DNA of 43,259 nucleotides from Myxococcales bacterium (GCA_027005175.1 JALTMC010000623.1:1-43259), one strand, 5' to 3'. Positions 32,065-40,906 are shown, counted from the stretch's first letter. Notes: generated from the sequence alone by a model not told the origin. Numbers and translations are program-made.

Positions 32065-32120
32065 GTAGTATGCTGTGGTTTTGAAATGGAATGCAATACT
32101 GTGGTCGTTCGGTTTTTAAG

Positions 32121-32152
32121 TTGATACTTGTTAGATGCAAGTGTATACTTGC
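32121..32152 (+). promoter_or_regulatory. Promoter and operator for the haem-binding protein gene
   Basis: TTGATA (32121-32126), a 17-bp spacer and TATACT (32144-32149) form a strong sigma-70-type promoter. The palindrome GCAAGTGTATACTTGC (32137-32152; arms extend to 8 bp with flanking AT) covers the -10 box, a classic repressor position, 54 bp before the ATG. Confidence 0.72.
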
Positions 32153-32205
32153 ATTTTGTTGTCGTGTCGTGATGGACATTGGAATTAAGCAAAGGGAGTT
32201 TTCTG

Positions 32206-32634
32206 ATGAAAAAAATAGTTCTTTATCTTGTATTGCCTTTGGTTGTCTTTTTTGTGGCGATTCAATTTGTCCCTGTTTCACGAACCAATCCTGCGGTGAC
32301 TGCAGATCTTGTTGCTTCACCCGAAGTTAAGAAGATCCTGCGCACCTCTTGTTATGATTGCCATTCGAATGAGACGAAGTGGCCATGGTATAGCCGTGTT
32401 GCTCCCATCTCTTGGCTGGTGGCCCATGATGTGAAGGAAGGTCGAAGTGAGTTAAACTTCTCACTTTGGAATTCCTACAATGCAAGAAAGAAGAAACAAC
32501 TCAAGGCTGATATCTGGGAAGAGGTGGAAGAAGGAAGGATGCCTGTCAAAATGTACCTTTGGACACACTCGAAAGGTACACTGGATAAGAAGAAAATAGC
32601 GATTCTTGAAAAATGGATACGAGCGAAAAAGTAA
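32206..32634 (+). CDS. Haem-binding domain protein (CxxCH), membrane-anchored
   Basis: ATG at 32206 (AAAGGGAG upstream) gives 142 residues. An N-terminal hydrophobic segment (about 4-23) leads to a periplasmic haem-binding domain with CYDCH (Cys49, Cys52, His53) in SCYDCHSNETKWPWYSR, followed by APISWLVAHDVKEGRSELN and a Met-containing WEEVEEGRMPVKMY. This matches the 'haem-binding domain' family of small cytochrome c-like proteins. It probably carries electrons in the periplasm or serves as a haem sensor. It is divergent from the cytochrome c'-like gene; both promoters carry the same 16-bp operator-like palindrome. Confidence 0.86.
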   Translation: MKKIVLYLVLPLVVFFVAIQFVPVSRTNPAVTADLVASPEVKKILRTSCYDCHSNETKWPWYSRVAPISWLVAHDVKEGRSELNFSLWNSYNARKKKQLKADIWEEVEEGRMPVKMYLWTHSKGTLDKKKIAILEKWIRAKK

Positions 32635-33125
32635 TAGACTTTGAGCGCCGTTCTCCAAAACTTAGACAAATCTACCCAGAGGGTAAATTGATGTTTGGTT
32701 GACGCTTCAACGAAAGAGCAGGATCGATTCTTGCTCCTATAGGATCGACAACTCAACAATATTGACTATAGATAATTACTCCCATACAAGTAAGAGCAGT
32801 GTTAAGGACGTTTGAATGATGCCGACAATTTAATATATCGTAGGGTTCGCGGGCCAACAAGAAAGCTGGAAAGGTTGTTGGATCAACGATCCTACAACTC
32901 TCGCAGTATAGCTGTGCTGAGAAAAAATACTATCGTTTTTTATTATAACAATCCATGGCGTCAACGACCCCCACCTCATCCGGACTTCGTCCTGTAGACT
33001 CTACCAGGCCCGCGATCGAGAGGGGGTTTCCACGCCCACAACATAAAAGTTTTTTTCTGATAATTGTGTCACTCCTGCACAAGAAGGAGTGTTTTCACAC
33101 CACACCAAACCAACAGAAGGACCCC
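32635..33125. other. 491-bp intergenic interval before ppsR
   Basis: No convincing gene. A 61-codon frame at 32812-32997 runs into the dispersed repeat and is not supported. The notable content is a full repeat copy (about 32957-33061). The rest is AT-rich. The ppsR ribosome-binding site AGAAGGA lies just before 33126. Confidence 0.7.
32957..33061 (+). repeat. Longest copy of the dispersed repeat
   Basis: It contains the lead segment CGTCAACGACCCCCACC (shared with about 5058), CTGTAGACTCTACC (32992), CGCGATCGAGAGGG, and CCCACAACATAAAAG with a T-run and CTGAT (to 33061). It joins the two halves seen separately near 5058-5125 and 5385-5457. Here the end does not meet a start codon. Confidence 0.85.
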
Positions 33126-33971
33126 ATGCAACAAAGTCACGAGCTATTCCATATCCACCTTGTCTCCGATGCTTCAGGAGAGTTAACCGATCTACTGGCA
33201 CGCTCAGCGATCGCCCAACTGGAGGGTGTGATGGTGGAGAGGCATTTATGGAATATGGTTCGAAAGACAAGTGATGTAAAAGAAGTACTGATCGGAGTAG
33301 AGAAAGACCCAGGCATGGTTCTACATACGGTTCTTTCGCGAAAAACCCGACAGTTACTTGAAGAAGGCTGCCGTGCTCTTCATGTGAAATGCATCGCAGC
33401 ACTAGAGCCATTTGTTGAAGCCTTTGCAGAACACTTCGGAGCCCCCATTCATTACCGACCCACACAATACCTCCGCGACAACGATTATTACCGACGTATG
33501 GAAGCCATGCGTTTCAGCCTTCGTCATGACGATGGACAAATCGCCTATGGCCTAGATGAAGCAGATATCATCCTGTTTGGTGTCTCTCGAACATCAAAGA
33601 CCCCTCTATGTGTCTATCTGGCCAACCGTGGCTACAAGGCAGCCAACATCCCTGTAGTACCGGGACTTCCGCTACCAGAATACGCTTTAAAAGTTGACGT
33701 GCCTTTAAAAGTAGGCCTGACCATGGATCCGTCGATACTGGCTGATCTTCGACGCCAACGATTGCGAAAAAGTGGATGGCAAACTCCAGACCCCGAATAC
33801 GCCAACACGTCAGCAGTAGCCCGAGAGGTTGCAGAAGCCCGTCGATTGTACCTACAACAAGGTTGGCCTGTCGTGGATACAACCATGCGATCTGTGGAAG
33901 AGATCGCTGCCAGTATCATAAAGATATTCTTGCGACGAACCTCCCGACGAGCCAGTGCCCTTCATCAGTAA
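33126..33971 (+). CDS. ppsR: PPDK/PEP synthase regulatory protein (bifunctional kinase/phosphorylase)
   Basis: The 281-residue protein of the DUF299 family turns pyruvate phosphate dikinase (or PEP synthase) off by ADP-dependent threonine phosphorylation and on again by phosphorolysis. It has the N-terminal VSDASGELTDLLARSAI segment, YGLDEADIILFGVSRTSKTP with the P-loop-like GVSRTSKTP, and the C-terminal VDTTMRSVEEIAASI. The start at 33126 follows AGAAGGA; the frame is open upstream but that part lies in repeat DNA. Its likely target, PPDK, is encoded convergently just across a repeat array, which supports a PPDK- rather than PEP-synthase-specific role. Confidence 0.94.
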   Translation: MQQSHELFHIHLVSDASGELTDLLARSAIAQLEGVMVERHLWNMVRKTSDVKEVLIGVEKDPGMVLHTVLSRKTRQLLEEGCRALHVKCIAALEPFVEAFAEHFGAPIHYRPTQYLRDNDYYRRMEAMRFSLRHDDGQIAYGLDEADIILFGVSRTSKTPLCVYLANRGYKAANIPVVPGLPLPEYALKVDVPLKVGLTMDPSILADLRRQRLRKSGWQTPDPEYANTSAVAREVAEARRLYLQQGWPVVDTTMRSVEEIAASIIKIFLRRTSRRASALHQ

Positions 33972-34315
33972 GAACACCATGACTTGCCATGGTTTCTGCA
34001 AAAGGCAAGTTCCACCGGAAGCTCTCTGTTTTGAGTGTCAACGAAGAATCACATCAACGAAAAGTCTCATCAACGAAGAGTCTCATCAATGAAGAGTCAC
34101 ATCAATGAAGAGTCACATCAATGAAGAGTCACATCAATGAAGAGTCACATCAATAAAGAGTCTCATCAATGAAGAGTCACATCAATAAAGAGTCTCATCA
34201 ACAAAGAGTCACATCAATGAAGAGTCACATCAATGAAGAGTCTCATCAATGAAGAGTCTCATCAATGAAGAGTCTCATCAGTGAAGAGTCACATCCGTGA
34301 GGGATCGAAAGAGGG
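33972..34315. other. 344-bp gap between convergent ppsR and ppdK
   Basis: Apart from about 65 bases after ppsR, the gap is filled by a 16-bp tandem array (see separate entry). No T-run terminator is evident on either strand. Confidence 0.8.
34037..34293. repeat. Sixteen-copy 16-bp tandem repeat
   Basis: The unit ATCAATGAAGAGTC(A/T)C is repeated about 16 times head to tail with few changes (AATGAAG, AACGAAG, AATAAAG variants). Period 16 is not a multiple of three, so it is not coding. Units ending TCAC and TCTC alternate irregularly. There are no spacers. Confidence 0.97.
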
Positions 34316-36961
34316 TCAACGAGTGAGGATGCCATACTCATTCTTGATGGCAGCTTGTGCGGCGGCAAGGCGAGCAATGGGAACGCGGTAGGGGCTACAA
34401 GACACATAGTCGAGTCCCACTCTATGGCAGAACTCTATGCTGGAAGGCTCTCCACCGTGCTCCCCACAGATTCCCAACTTGATACCGGGTCGAGTCTGAC
34501 GTCCTTTGACAACAGAGAGCTTGATGAGTTCCCCAACACCTGCGCGATCGAGGACCTGGAACGGATCGTATTCGTAGATGCCAAGCTCCACATACCGCTG
34601 CAGAAACTTTCCAGAGTCATCACGGCTGAAACCACAACCCATCTGCGTCAGGTCATTGGTGCCAAAGCTGAAAAACTCAGCTTCTGTTGCAACTTCATCA
34701 GCGGTGAGAGCCGCACGAGGGACTTCAATCATCGTTCCAATTTTGAAGTGGTCAAGCTCTTTGCCATGCTCCTGTTTGAGTTGTTCATACACGTCCAGAA
34801 CAACCTTCTTTTGGTGCGCCAACTCTTTCACATTACCAACGAGCGGGATCATAATCTCAGGTTTGGAGCCAGGGACAGCATACGCTGCCTCGATCACAGC
34901 GCGAGCTTGCATCGCCGTGATCTCAGGATAGAAGATACCGAGGCGACAACCACGATGACCCAACATGGGGTTAAATTCATGAAGTGCTGCCACAGTGTCT
35001 TGAATGTGTTGAAGACTGGTCCCTGTCGCCTCTGCCATCTCCTCTTGGCCTTCCTTGTCGTGAGGCAAGAACTCATGTAGGGGTGGGTCAAGAAAGCGGA
35101 TTGTGGCCGGTTTACCATCCAAAGCCTTGAAGATTCCGATAAAATCCTCACGTTGGTAGGGCAACAACTCATCGAGACTCGCTTTGCGTTCGTCTTCATT
35201 GTCAGCCAGGATCATCTTACGCATGGAGACAATCCGCTCTCCTTCAAAGAACATATGTTCGGTTCGGCACAAACCGACTCCTTCCGCACCAAACTTAATC
35301 GCCACAGCGGTATCCTGAGGAGAGTCTGCGTTTGTGCGGATACCGAGCTTTCGGTATTGATCAGCCAACGTCATGATCGTTCTAAAGGGACCTGTCAGTT
35401 GTGGGTCAACAGTATCGATTTCCCCCTGATACACCGTACCCCGAGAGCCATTAAGGCTGAGCCAATCTCCTTCCGAGAGAGTGGTGGAACCAAAGGTTAC
35501 GGTCTTTGCATCATGGTTGATCACAGCCTCTGGACAACCCGCGACACAACACTTGCCCATCCCACGAGCAACAACGGCGGCATGGCTCGTCATACCACCT
35601 CGGCTCGTAAGAATCCCGCTCGCAACATTCATCCCACCAATATCTTCGGGGCTGGTTTCAACCCGAACCAGTATCACTGTTTTTCCCTGGTCACTCCAAG
35701 TTTCCGCATCATGAGCTGAAAAAACGATCTGGCCTGTGGCTGCTCCAGGGCTTGCAGGTAGCCCCTTCGCCAGAATCACTGCACGATCCTCTGCGCCGGG
35801 ATCAAAGGCTGGATGCAGTAATTGATCAAGCTGATTCGGATTGACCCGCAACACCGCTTCTTCTTCGGAGATCAAGCCCTCGTTCATCATATCAACCGCG
35901 ATTCGAACAGCGGCGGCTGCGGTTCGTTTGCCATTCCGTGTTTGCAGAATATACAGCTTGCCCTGCTCTATCGTAAACTCTAGATCTTGCATCTCAAGAT
36001 AGTGTTTCTCTAGCTTGGAGCGAACCTCAACCAGCTCGTCAAAGCAGGATTTATCCACACTTTCCAGGTGACTGATCGGTTGGGGTGTACGAATCCCAGC
36101 CACCACATCCTCACCCTGGGCGTTCATTAGGTATTCACCATAAAACTCATTGGTTCCATCGGAGGGATTGCGTGTAAACGCCACTCCAGTACCGCTGTCT
36201 TCCCCCATGTTCCCAAAGACCATGGCCTGAACATTGATCGCTGTTCCAATCAATCCACGGATGTCATTGATCTCACGATACTTCTTTGCGCGGGGATTGT
36301 TCCAGCTACCAAAAACGGCATTGATGGAAGCCTCCAACTGCGCTCGCGCATCTTGTGGAAACGATGTGTTGTTTTGGTCATAAACATCTTTGTATTCTAC
36401 GATCACTTCCTTCAAAGCTTCAACACTAAGCTCTGTATCACTCTTAACCTTGTATCGTTCTTTCACCTGTTGTAAGGCATCTTCAAACTCATGATGCTCA
36501 ATCCCCAACACCACATCCCCAAACATCTGAAGAAACCGTCGGTAGGCATCCAGAGCAAAGCGCTCATTCTGGGTGAGTTCGATTAAAGCGGGCAAGGTCT
36601 CATCGTTTAAGCCCAAGTTGAGGACTGTATCCATCATCCCTGGCATCGAAATCGCAGCTCCCGAACGCACCGAGAGTAGAAGAGGGATAGGGCCACGACC
36701 AAAGGTCTTGCCTGTCAGTTCTTCGAGCTTCTCAATGTTCGTGGTAATTTGTTGTTCAAGCCCTTCAGGGTAGGAGTGATTGAGCTTATAATACAGATCA
36801 CAAACCTCCGTTGAGATGGTAAAGCCCGGTGGAACAGGAAGACCGATACTCGACATCTCCGCAAGATTGGCTCCCTTCCCGCCAAGCAACTGCTTCATCT
36901 TTGCGTTGCCTTCCGAAGCATTTCCCCCAAAGAGATAGACATACTTTGTACTCTCGCTCAT
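34316..36961 (-). CDS. ppdK: Pyruvate, phosphate dikinase
   Basis: The 881-residue enzyme interconverts pyruvate, ATP and phosphate with PEP, AMP and pyrophosphate in the cytoplasm. The domain order is standard: the N-terminal ATP-binding domain (LLGGKGANLAEMSSIGLPVP near 25-44), the swivelling His domain with GGMTSHAAVVARGMGK carrying the catalytic His and the regulatory Thr two residues before it, and the PEP-binding TIM barrel (SFGTNDLTQMGCGFSRDD, GICGEHGGEP). Length matches the family. GAGGAG precedes the ATG at 36961. The threonine in TSH is the known target of the regulatory protein, encoded by the facing gene at 33126. Confidence 0.97.
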   Translation of the reverse strand: MSESTKYVYLFGGNASEGNAKMKQLLGGKGANLAEMSSIGLPVPPGFTISTEVCDLYYKLNHSYPEGLEQQITTNIEKLEELTGKTFGRGPIPLLLSVRSGAAISMPGMMDTVLNLGLNDETLPALIELTQNERFALDAYRRFLQMFGDVVLGIEHHEFEDALQQVKERYKVKSDTELSVEALKEVIVEYKDVYDQNNTSFPQDARAQLEASINAVFGSWNNPRAKKYREINDIRGLIGTAINVQAMVFGNMGEDSGTGVAFTRNPSDGTNEFYGEYLMNAQGEDVVAGIRTPQPISHLESVDKSCFDELVEVRSKLEKHYLEMQDLEFTIEQGKLYILQTRNGKRTAAAAVRIAVDMMNEGLISEEEAVLRVNPNQLDQLLHPAFDPGAEDRAVILAKGLPASPGAATGQIVFSAHDAETWSDQGKTVILVRVETSPEDIGGMNVASGILTSRGGMTSHAAVVARGMGKCCVAGCPEAVINHDAKTVTFGSTTLSEGDWLSLNGSRGTVYQGEIDTVDPQLTGPFRTIMTLADQYRKLGIRTNADSPQDTAVAIKFGAEGVGLCRTEHMFFEGERIVSMRKMILADNEDERKASLDELLPYQREDFIGIFKALDGKPATIRFLDPPLHEFLPHDKEGQEEMAEATGTSLQHIQDTVAALHEFNPMLGHRGCRLGIFYPEITAMQARAVIEAAYAVPGSKPEIMIPLVGNVKELAHQKKVVLDVYEQLKQEHGKELDHFKIGTMIEVPRAALTADEVATEAEFFSFGTNDLTQMGCGFSRDDSGKFLQRYVELGIYEYDPFQVLDRAGVGELIKLSVVKGRQTRPGIKLGICGEHGGEPSSIEFCHRVGLDYVSCSPYRVPIARLAAAQAAIKNEYGILTR

Positions 36962-37501
36962 CTTTCAAACTCCTCTCTCATTTTTTGCCCTCCAGTCTCA
37001 AAGCATTCCCTCTATAATGGAAAAGTGTCAGCAAAGCGATGATCCATGTCAATCCATCACCTGAGTTTCGGCGACGGATGGGTCCAAGAATCACAAAGTC
37101 CTATTTTTCCTTCAAAATACGCCATGAAGAATCTTGTTTGCAACGTCATTGGAAATAAATCCCGTTTGCATTTGTTATGATTAAACCTCGTGGGTGTTGT
37201 TTTCGTTGCAGTGCAACAAAAACCCACTCTCCAAGAAGGAAAGCGTGAAAGAAAGTAGATTCAAGCTGGAGAAAAGTGTTCCAAAGCCCCTACAAAACTT
37301 AAGTTCAGATTGATTGAGATGGATATCATCCGAACTCAAGTTTTTGACAAGGAAAGCAAGATATGGTAGAGGTGCTCTTCAGATGTTCAACATTTGCAAA
37401 GTGTTGTCACACAATTGTCACGCAAGTCAGGGATTTCATACCTATAGAGTTCTGCTCAAGGATTCCATGCCCCATGCCTGTAGAGTTCAGATAAAGATTC
37501 T
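36962..37501. other. 540-bp intergenic interval between ppdK and the efflux region
   Basis: No gene is supported. It must carry the ppdK promoter (minus) and one for the downstream small gene (plus). Around 37190-37240 an imperfect stem pairs GTGGGT with ACCCAC and encloses the palindrome GTTGCAGTGCAAC. At 37441-37504 a degenerate direct repeat (CCT(A/G)TAGAGTTC) ends at the next start codon. Confidence 0.6.
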
Positions 37502-37504
37502 ATG
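37441..37504 (+). repeat. Degenerate 28-bp direct repeat ending at a start codon
   Basis: CCTATAGAGTTCTGCTCAAG with GATTCCATG (37441-37469) and CCTGTAGAGTTCAG with GATTCTATG (37477-37504) repeat at an offset of about 36 bp. The ATG closing the second copy is the start of the small secreted protein. Confidence 0.7.
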
Positions 37505-37828
37505 TTTATAAAGACTATTAACATTTTGATGATTGTGCTAGCCTTCCATAGTGTGGGGCTTTGGTGTGATGATTGCTCTATATCCATCACAGGTATCGCC
37601 TGTCAGCACAATACAACAAAGCAACATGAAGAGCATGAAGAGCATGAGGAAGGCTCAGAGTCTTCCAGTGAGCCATGTATGAATAGTCTTTGTAGCCTAT
37701 GTGGCCACGCCCTCTTCCATCAGACATTTCCAATATTTGCTTTACCCAAAGCTCCCTTCCAACTCGTACAACCACTGTTTTACCAATACAACCCCACAAG
37801 AGACTTCTTTCGTCCCCCCCAAGGATAA
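37502..37828 (+). CDS. Small secreted Cys/His-rich protein preceding the metal-efflux operon
   Basis: The 108-residue product has a signal peptide (about 1-20) and then CDDC, a His/Glu-rich run (HEEHEEHEEGSE), a second Cys cluster (CMNSLCSLCGH) and a C-terminal segment ending FFRPPQG. Signal peptide, acidic-His patch, CxxCxxC cluster and an aromatic-Pro-Pro tail is the layout of small proteins often encoded in front of CusA/CzcA efflux operons, mainly in Bacteroidota; I infer a periplasmic metal-binding accessory. Only a weak ribosome-binding site (AAAGA) precedes ATG. It lies 422 bp before the outer-membrane component gene, so co-transcription is uncertain. Confidence 0.6.
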   Translation: MFIKTINILMIVLAFHSVGLWCDDCSISITGIACQHNTTKQHEEHEEHEEGSESSSEPCMNSLCSLCGHALFHQTFPIFALPKAPFQLVQPLFYQYNPTRDFFRPPQG

Positions 37829-38250
37829 AGAGGCTTCACTTCCATACGTCTCTATTTCACGCACAATTGGTGGCTTTGGCTTTGTGACTCATTGTCCATG
37901 CAGTGGTATTTCTTGTTACACATTGCACAGAGAAACACTCACATTGCCCCCCCAGTGTTCAAAGTAGCAGACGATAACTCTTGGCAGTGGGCTATACTCT
38001 AGGAACGGGGCCAAACAACTTGAGCATTTCAATCTACAGCCTATGAGCTACCAGGTGTGTTTTTGAAACATCTGTTCGGTTGAGAAAGTCGCCATTCCTA
38101 TCATCACAGATTTGGTTGTCCATCAAAGACTCTGTTCAAAAAAACCGCAAGCGGTTCGCTGCAGTCTCGGCTTGAAATATTCTCACATTTTCGACAGCTT
38201 TCCTCTGCATGTGGACAAACAACCTATACATATAAGGAGTTTCTTGTACT
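37829..38250. other. 422-bp gap before the efflux operon
   Basis: No gene is seen. AACCGC-AA-GCGGTT (38143-38156) is a perfect 6-bp-arm palindrome about 95 bp before the first efflux gene and could be an operator of a metal-responsive regulator. The ribosome-binding site AAGGAG of the next gene lies at about 38236. Confidence 0.55.
38143..38156. promoter_or_regulatory. Operator-like palindrome upstream of the efflux operon
   Basis: AACCGCAAGCGGTT has perfect 6-bp arms around two bases, too tight a loop for an RNA hairpin but suited to a dimeric repressor or activator. It sits 95 bp before the start codon at 38251. Confidence 0.4.
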
Positions 38251-39561
38251 ATGTGGAATAGCATGATACGGGCAAGTTTCGTATTTTTGTGGCTAGCCAT
38301 ACCTTTGTCAGGCATGGCAAACACACCCAAAGAGACGCTCAACGCACCTTCACCGACAATCACCCGGACAGGCGGATTAACACGTTCACAAGCCATTGAC
38401 TACGCCTACAAACACAATCCAACTCTGCTCGTCTTTCGAGCCAAAATCCGCCGGGCTTTGGCTCGCTTTAAAGGGAGCAAGATCTTTCCCAACAACCCAA
38501 GATTAACGGCTTTGGGTGGTGCTCAGTTACCGAGTGCCAGTCCCTCAGCTTCTCCTCTTTTGCCCCGCGTCGCTACTCGCCTTTTTCTGCCCTTGCCCGT
38601 CGGAGGTCGTTGGGGAAAAAAACAGCGCTGGGCCAAAGCTCAGCTACAACGGGTGAGAGCCGAGATGAAGCTGAGAAAGTACCATTTGTCCATACAGATT
38701 CATCGAGCCTGGAATAAAGCAGCAGTAGCTCGAAAACGCTATCTGCTTCAGCGGAATATCGCTGCATTTTTAAAGCGCCTGGCCAATCTGTCACGCAAGC
38801 GTTTAAAGCAAGGAGTGGGCAACCAGCTTGAATACCAACTTGCTATCACCTCAGAGCTTCGTGCAACACAAGCAGAGTACAACGCGAGCGCAAACTATCG
38901 ACAACAACGCCAACAACTCAGTGCTCTCTTGGGTTGGCCCACACCTGCAACCCTACAGATTCAGAATGACACAATTCCAGAACCTCCAGCCGCCCCGTCA
39001 CTCTCGGCACTCCTCCGTCGAAATTTGCCGAATCACCCGATATTGTTACTTGCCAGAGCCGCTCTAGAACAAAGCAAGACAGGATTGCTATGGGCGCAGG
39101 CCAAAGGGATTCCAGATTTAACGGTAGTCATGGGCTACTCCTTGGAAGATGGAGCACACATTGTCACAGGCGGTATCTCCATTCCACTGCCCTTGTTTTG
39201 GCGCAACCAAGGAGGCATAGGACAACAGCGTGCAAAGATATTACAATCCAAAAGGATGATCGTGTCTCAACGTTTTATCTTACGCCAAAAGGCCCTTCGA
39301 GCACTCAGCCATTATCGAAATGATCTAAAAGTCATTGGCATCTTCAGGCAGCGGCTTCAATCGGCACAGAAGCAATTTAGTTTAATTGAAAAAGGTCTCA
39401 AACTTGGGGTATTTACTCCCCTTCAGACACTAACAGCGCAACGCAGCATCGTAGGCAGTCAGTTGCAGCAATTACAGCTTATATCACATGCCCTCTCACA
39501 CTATGTTGATGTGTGTGAGGCTGTAGGCTTGTCCCCTCAGTGGACAGGGAGGAAACCATGA
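38251..39561 (+). CDS. CzcC/CusC-type outer-membrane efflux protein
   Basis: The 436-residue protein of the TolC-like outer-membrane factor family forms the exit duct of the RND pump. It has a signal peptide (to about residue 24, GMANT) and the two coiled-coil repeats of the family: LTRSQAIDYAYKHNP opening repeat one, KRLKQGVGNQLEYQLAITSE, then LARAALEQSKTGLLWAQAKG for repeat two and SLIEKGLKLGVFTPLQTLTAQ. AAGGAG lies about ten bases before ATG. Its stop overlaps the start of the next gene (ATGA), so the two are translationally coupled. Confidence 0.92.
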   Translation: MWNSMIRASFVFLWLAIPLSGMANTPKETLNAPSPTITRTGGLTRSQAIDYAYKHNPTLLVFRAKIRRALARFKGSKIFPNNPRLTALGGAQLPSASPSASPLLPRVATRLFLPLPVGGRWGKKQRWAKAQLQRVRAEMKLRKYHLSIQIHRAWNKAAVARKRYLLQRNIAAFLKRLANLSRKRLKQGVGNQLEYQLAITSELRATQAEYNASANYRQQRQQLSALLGWPTPATLQIQNDTIPEPPAAPSLSALLRRNLPNHPILLLARAALEQSKTGLLWAQAKGIPDLTVVMGYSLEDGAHIVTGGISIPLPLFWRNQGGIGQQRAKILQSKRMIVSQRFILRQKALRALSHYRNDLKVIGIFRQRLQSAQKQFSLIEKGLKLGVFTPLQTLTAQRSIVGSQLQQLQLISHALSHYVDVCEAVGLSPQWTGRKP

Positions 39562-40895
39562 ATAACAAATCAATGTTACTTGGCTGGCTATTATCCGGAG
39601 CCCTCTTTTTTGGAGGCAGTGTTGTCTTGTATTTCACATGGAATAACGTAGACAGCGGAAGCTCTGCCAAAGCAGCAAAGCACGATGAGCACAAAGGTCA
39701 TGACCACGGTGATTCTGGGAAAAAGCATGCAGACCATGATGAGCACAAAGGTCACGACCACGGTGGCTCTGGGAAGAAACATGGTGGGCACGACGATCAT
39801 GGCAATGGACAGGAAGTCAAACTTAGCAGTGGAGCCTTAAAGCGAGTCACGATCAAATCTGTACGAGTGATAGAGACAAAGGCAGCGGCTCATCAGATCT
39901 CTGCCGTCGGTCGTGTTGCACTTCCTCCCAAAGCGGTCAGTCGGGTAGGTTCGCGTGTAGAAGGCCGTATTGTTCGATGGTTTGTGAAACTAGGGCAGCG
40001 TATCAAACGAGGGCATCGCCTGGCTTTGCTTGATAGTCCTGCTGTAGGACGCGCCAGAGCCGCCTTTTTAAAAGCTCACGCACTAGAGAGGTTGGTCCAC
40101 ATCGAACACAAACGGACAAAACGCCTCAAGCGCTCAGGTCTTGCGTCCTCCAAACAATTGTTGGCAGCAAGGGTGGCCCACCAAAAAGCAAAGATCAATC
40201 TTCGCATGGCACGGGCTCAGTTGCGAATACTGGGTGTCTCTGAACCTTCCAAAAACCAACTGAAGCGGCTCTCTGGTCTGTTTGTACTACGAGCCCCCAG
40301 TTCGGGAGAGATCACAGAGATGCCCACCACTCTGGGTGCATGGGTCAACCCCCAGACAACGATCTTGCGTATCGAAGATCGATCCAAGATCTGGGTATTG
40401 CTGGAGATCTACAGTCGTGATTTTCCATACATTCGAGTGGGTCAAAAGGCTCATCTCTACGGACCTGGCGTACACAAACATCTGGAAGGAACAATCCAGT
40501 ATTTGTCCAGTCGCTTTGAGCGCGGCGCTCAAACAATCGAAGCTCGCGTAGTACTCCCCAACCCAGGTGGCAGAATTCGACCCAACCAATTTTTGTATGC
40601 AAAGATCCAGTCGAATCTCCAAACCAAAACAAGCAAGAGCAACGCCAAGTCACTGTTGATTCCAGAAAGTGCGATCCAGCGTATTGGTCAAAGACAGATC
40701 GTGTTTGTGATGGGCAAAAAACCAGGACATTACAAAGTGAGAACCGTAGTGACCATCGAAGCTCCAGGAGGTTATGCCAAAGTACTCTATGGACTCAAAC
40801 ACGGTGAGCGGATCGTGTCAAAGGGCACCTTTGTTCTCAAGTCGGAGCTTCAACGCAAAGCATTGGAAGAGGCCGGACACGGCCATTCCCATTAA
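39558..40895 (+). CDS. CzcB/CusB-type periplasmic adaptor with His-rich N-terminus
   Basis: The 445-residue membrane-fusion protein bridges inner-membrane pump and outer-membrane duct. A membrane anchor (about 7-27) is followed by a His/Asp/Lys-rich metal-binding segment (about 36-84) made of two near-identical repeats of HDEHKGHDHG(D/G)SGKKH, then barrel-sandwich and helical-hairpin parts (AVGRVALPPKAVSRVGSRVE, KLGQRIKRGHRLALLDSPAV, FVLRAPSSGEITEMPTTLGA) and a beta-barrel/MP domain. The C-terminus ends GHGHSH. The His-rich segment points to divalent cations such as Zn, Co, Ni or Cu. The start at 39558 is chosen for the ATGA overlap and the GGGAGGAAACC ribosome-binding region. Confidence 0.92.
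   Translation: MNNKSMLLGWLLSGALFFGGSVVLYFTWNNVDSGSSAKAAKHDEHKGHDHGDSGKKHADHDEHKGHDHGGSGKKHGGHDDHGNGQEVKLSSGALKRVTIKSVRVIETKAAAHQISAVGRVALPPKAVSRVGSRVEGRIVRWFVKLGQRIKRGHRLALLDSPAVGRARAAFLKAHALERLVHIEHKRTKRLKRSGLASSKQLLAARVAHQKAKINLRMARAQLRILGVSEPSKNQLKRLSGLFVLRAPSSGEITEMPTTLGAWVNPQTTILRIEDRSKIWVLLEIYSRDFPYIRVGQKAHLYGPGVHKHLEGTIQYLSSRFERGAQTIEARVVLPNPGGRIRPNQFLYAKIQSNLQTKTSKSNAKSLLIPESAIQRIGQRQIVFVMGKKPGHYKVRTVVTIEAPGGYAKVLYGLKHGERIVSKGTFVLKSELQRKALEEAGHGHSH
39685..39785 (+). repeat. In-frame 51-bp duplication in the His-rich segment of the adaptor
   Basis: Two neighbouring segments, beginning near 39685 and 39736, each start GATGAGCACAAAGGTCA and encode the same His-rich motif with a few substitutions. 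The duplication doubles the metal-binding stretch and keeps frame (51 bp = 17 codons). Confidence 0.85.
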
Positions 40896-40906
40896 AGGAG
40901 GTTTCT

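Noticed and set aside
31926-32192. Extended N-terminus of the cytochrome gene
   Set aside because: The frame stays open by chance through the promoter/operator region; the membrane anchor begins at ATG 31925 after a good ribosome-binding site.
32812-32997. 61-codon frame as a small gene
   Set aside because: It ends inside the dispersed repeat; a similar tail peptide appears near 5096 only because the DNA repeat is shared.
32955-33125. Extended N-terminus of the PPDK regulator
   Set aside because: The extra 57 codons are a translation of the dispersed repeat; the family start motif follows ATG 33126, which has its own ribosome-binding site.
34037-34293. CRISPR array
   Set aside because: Units are 16 bp head to tail with no spacers, and no cas genes are present.
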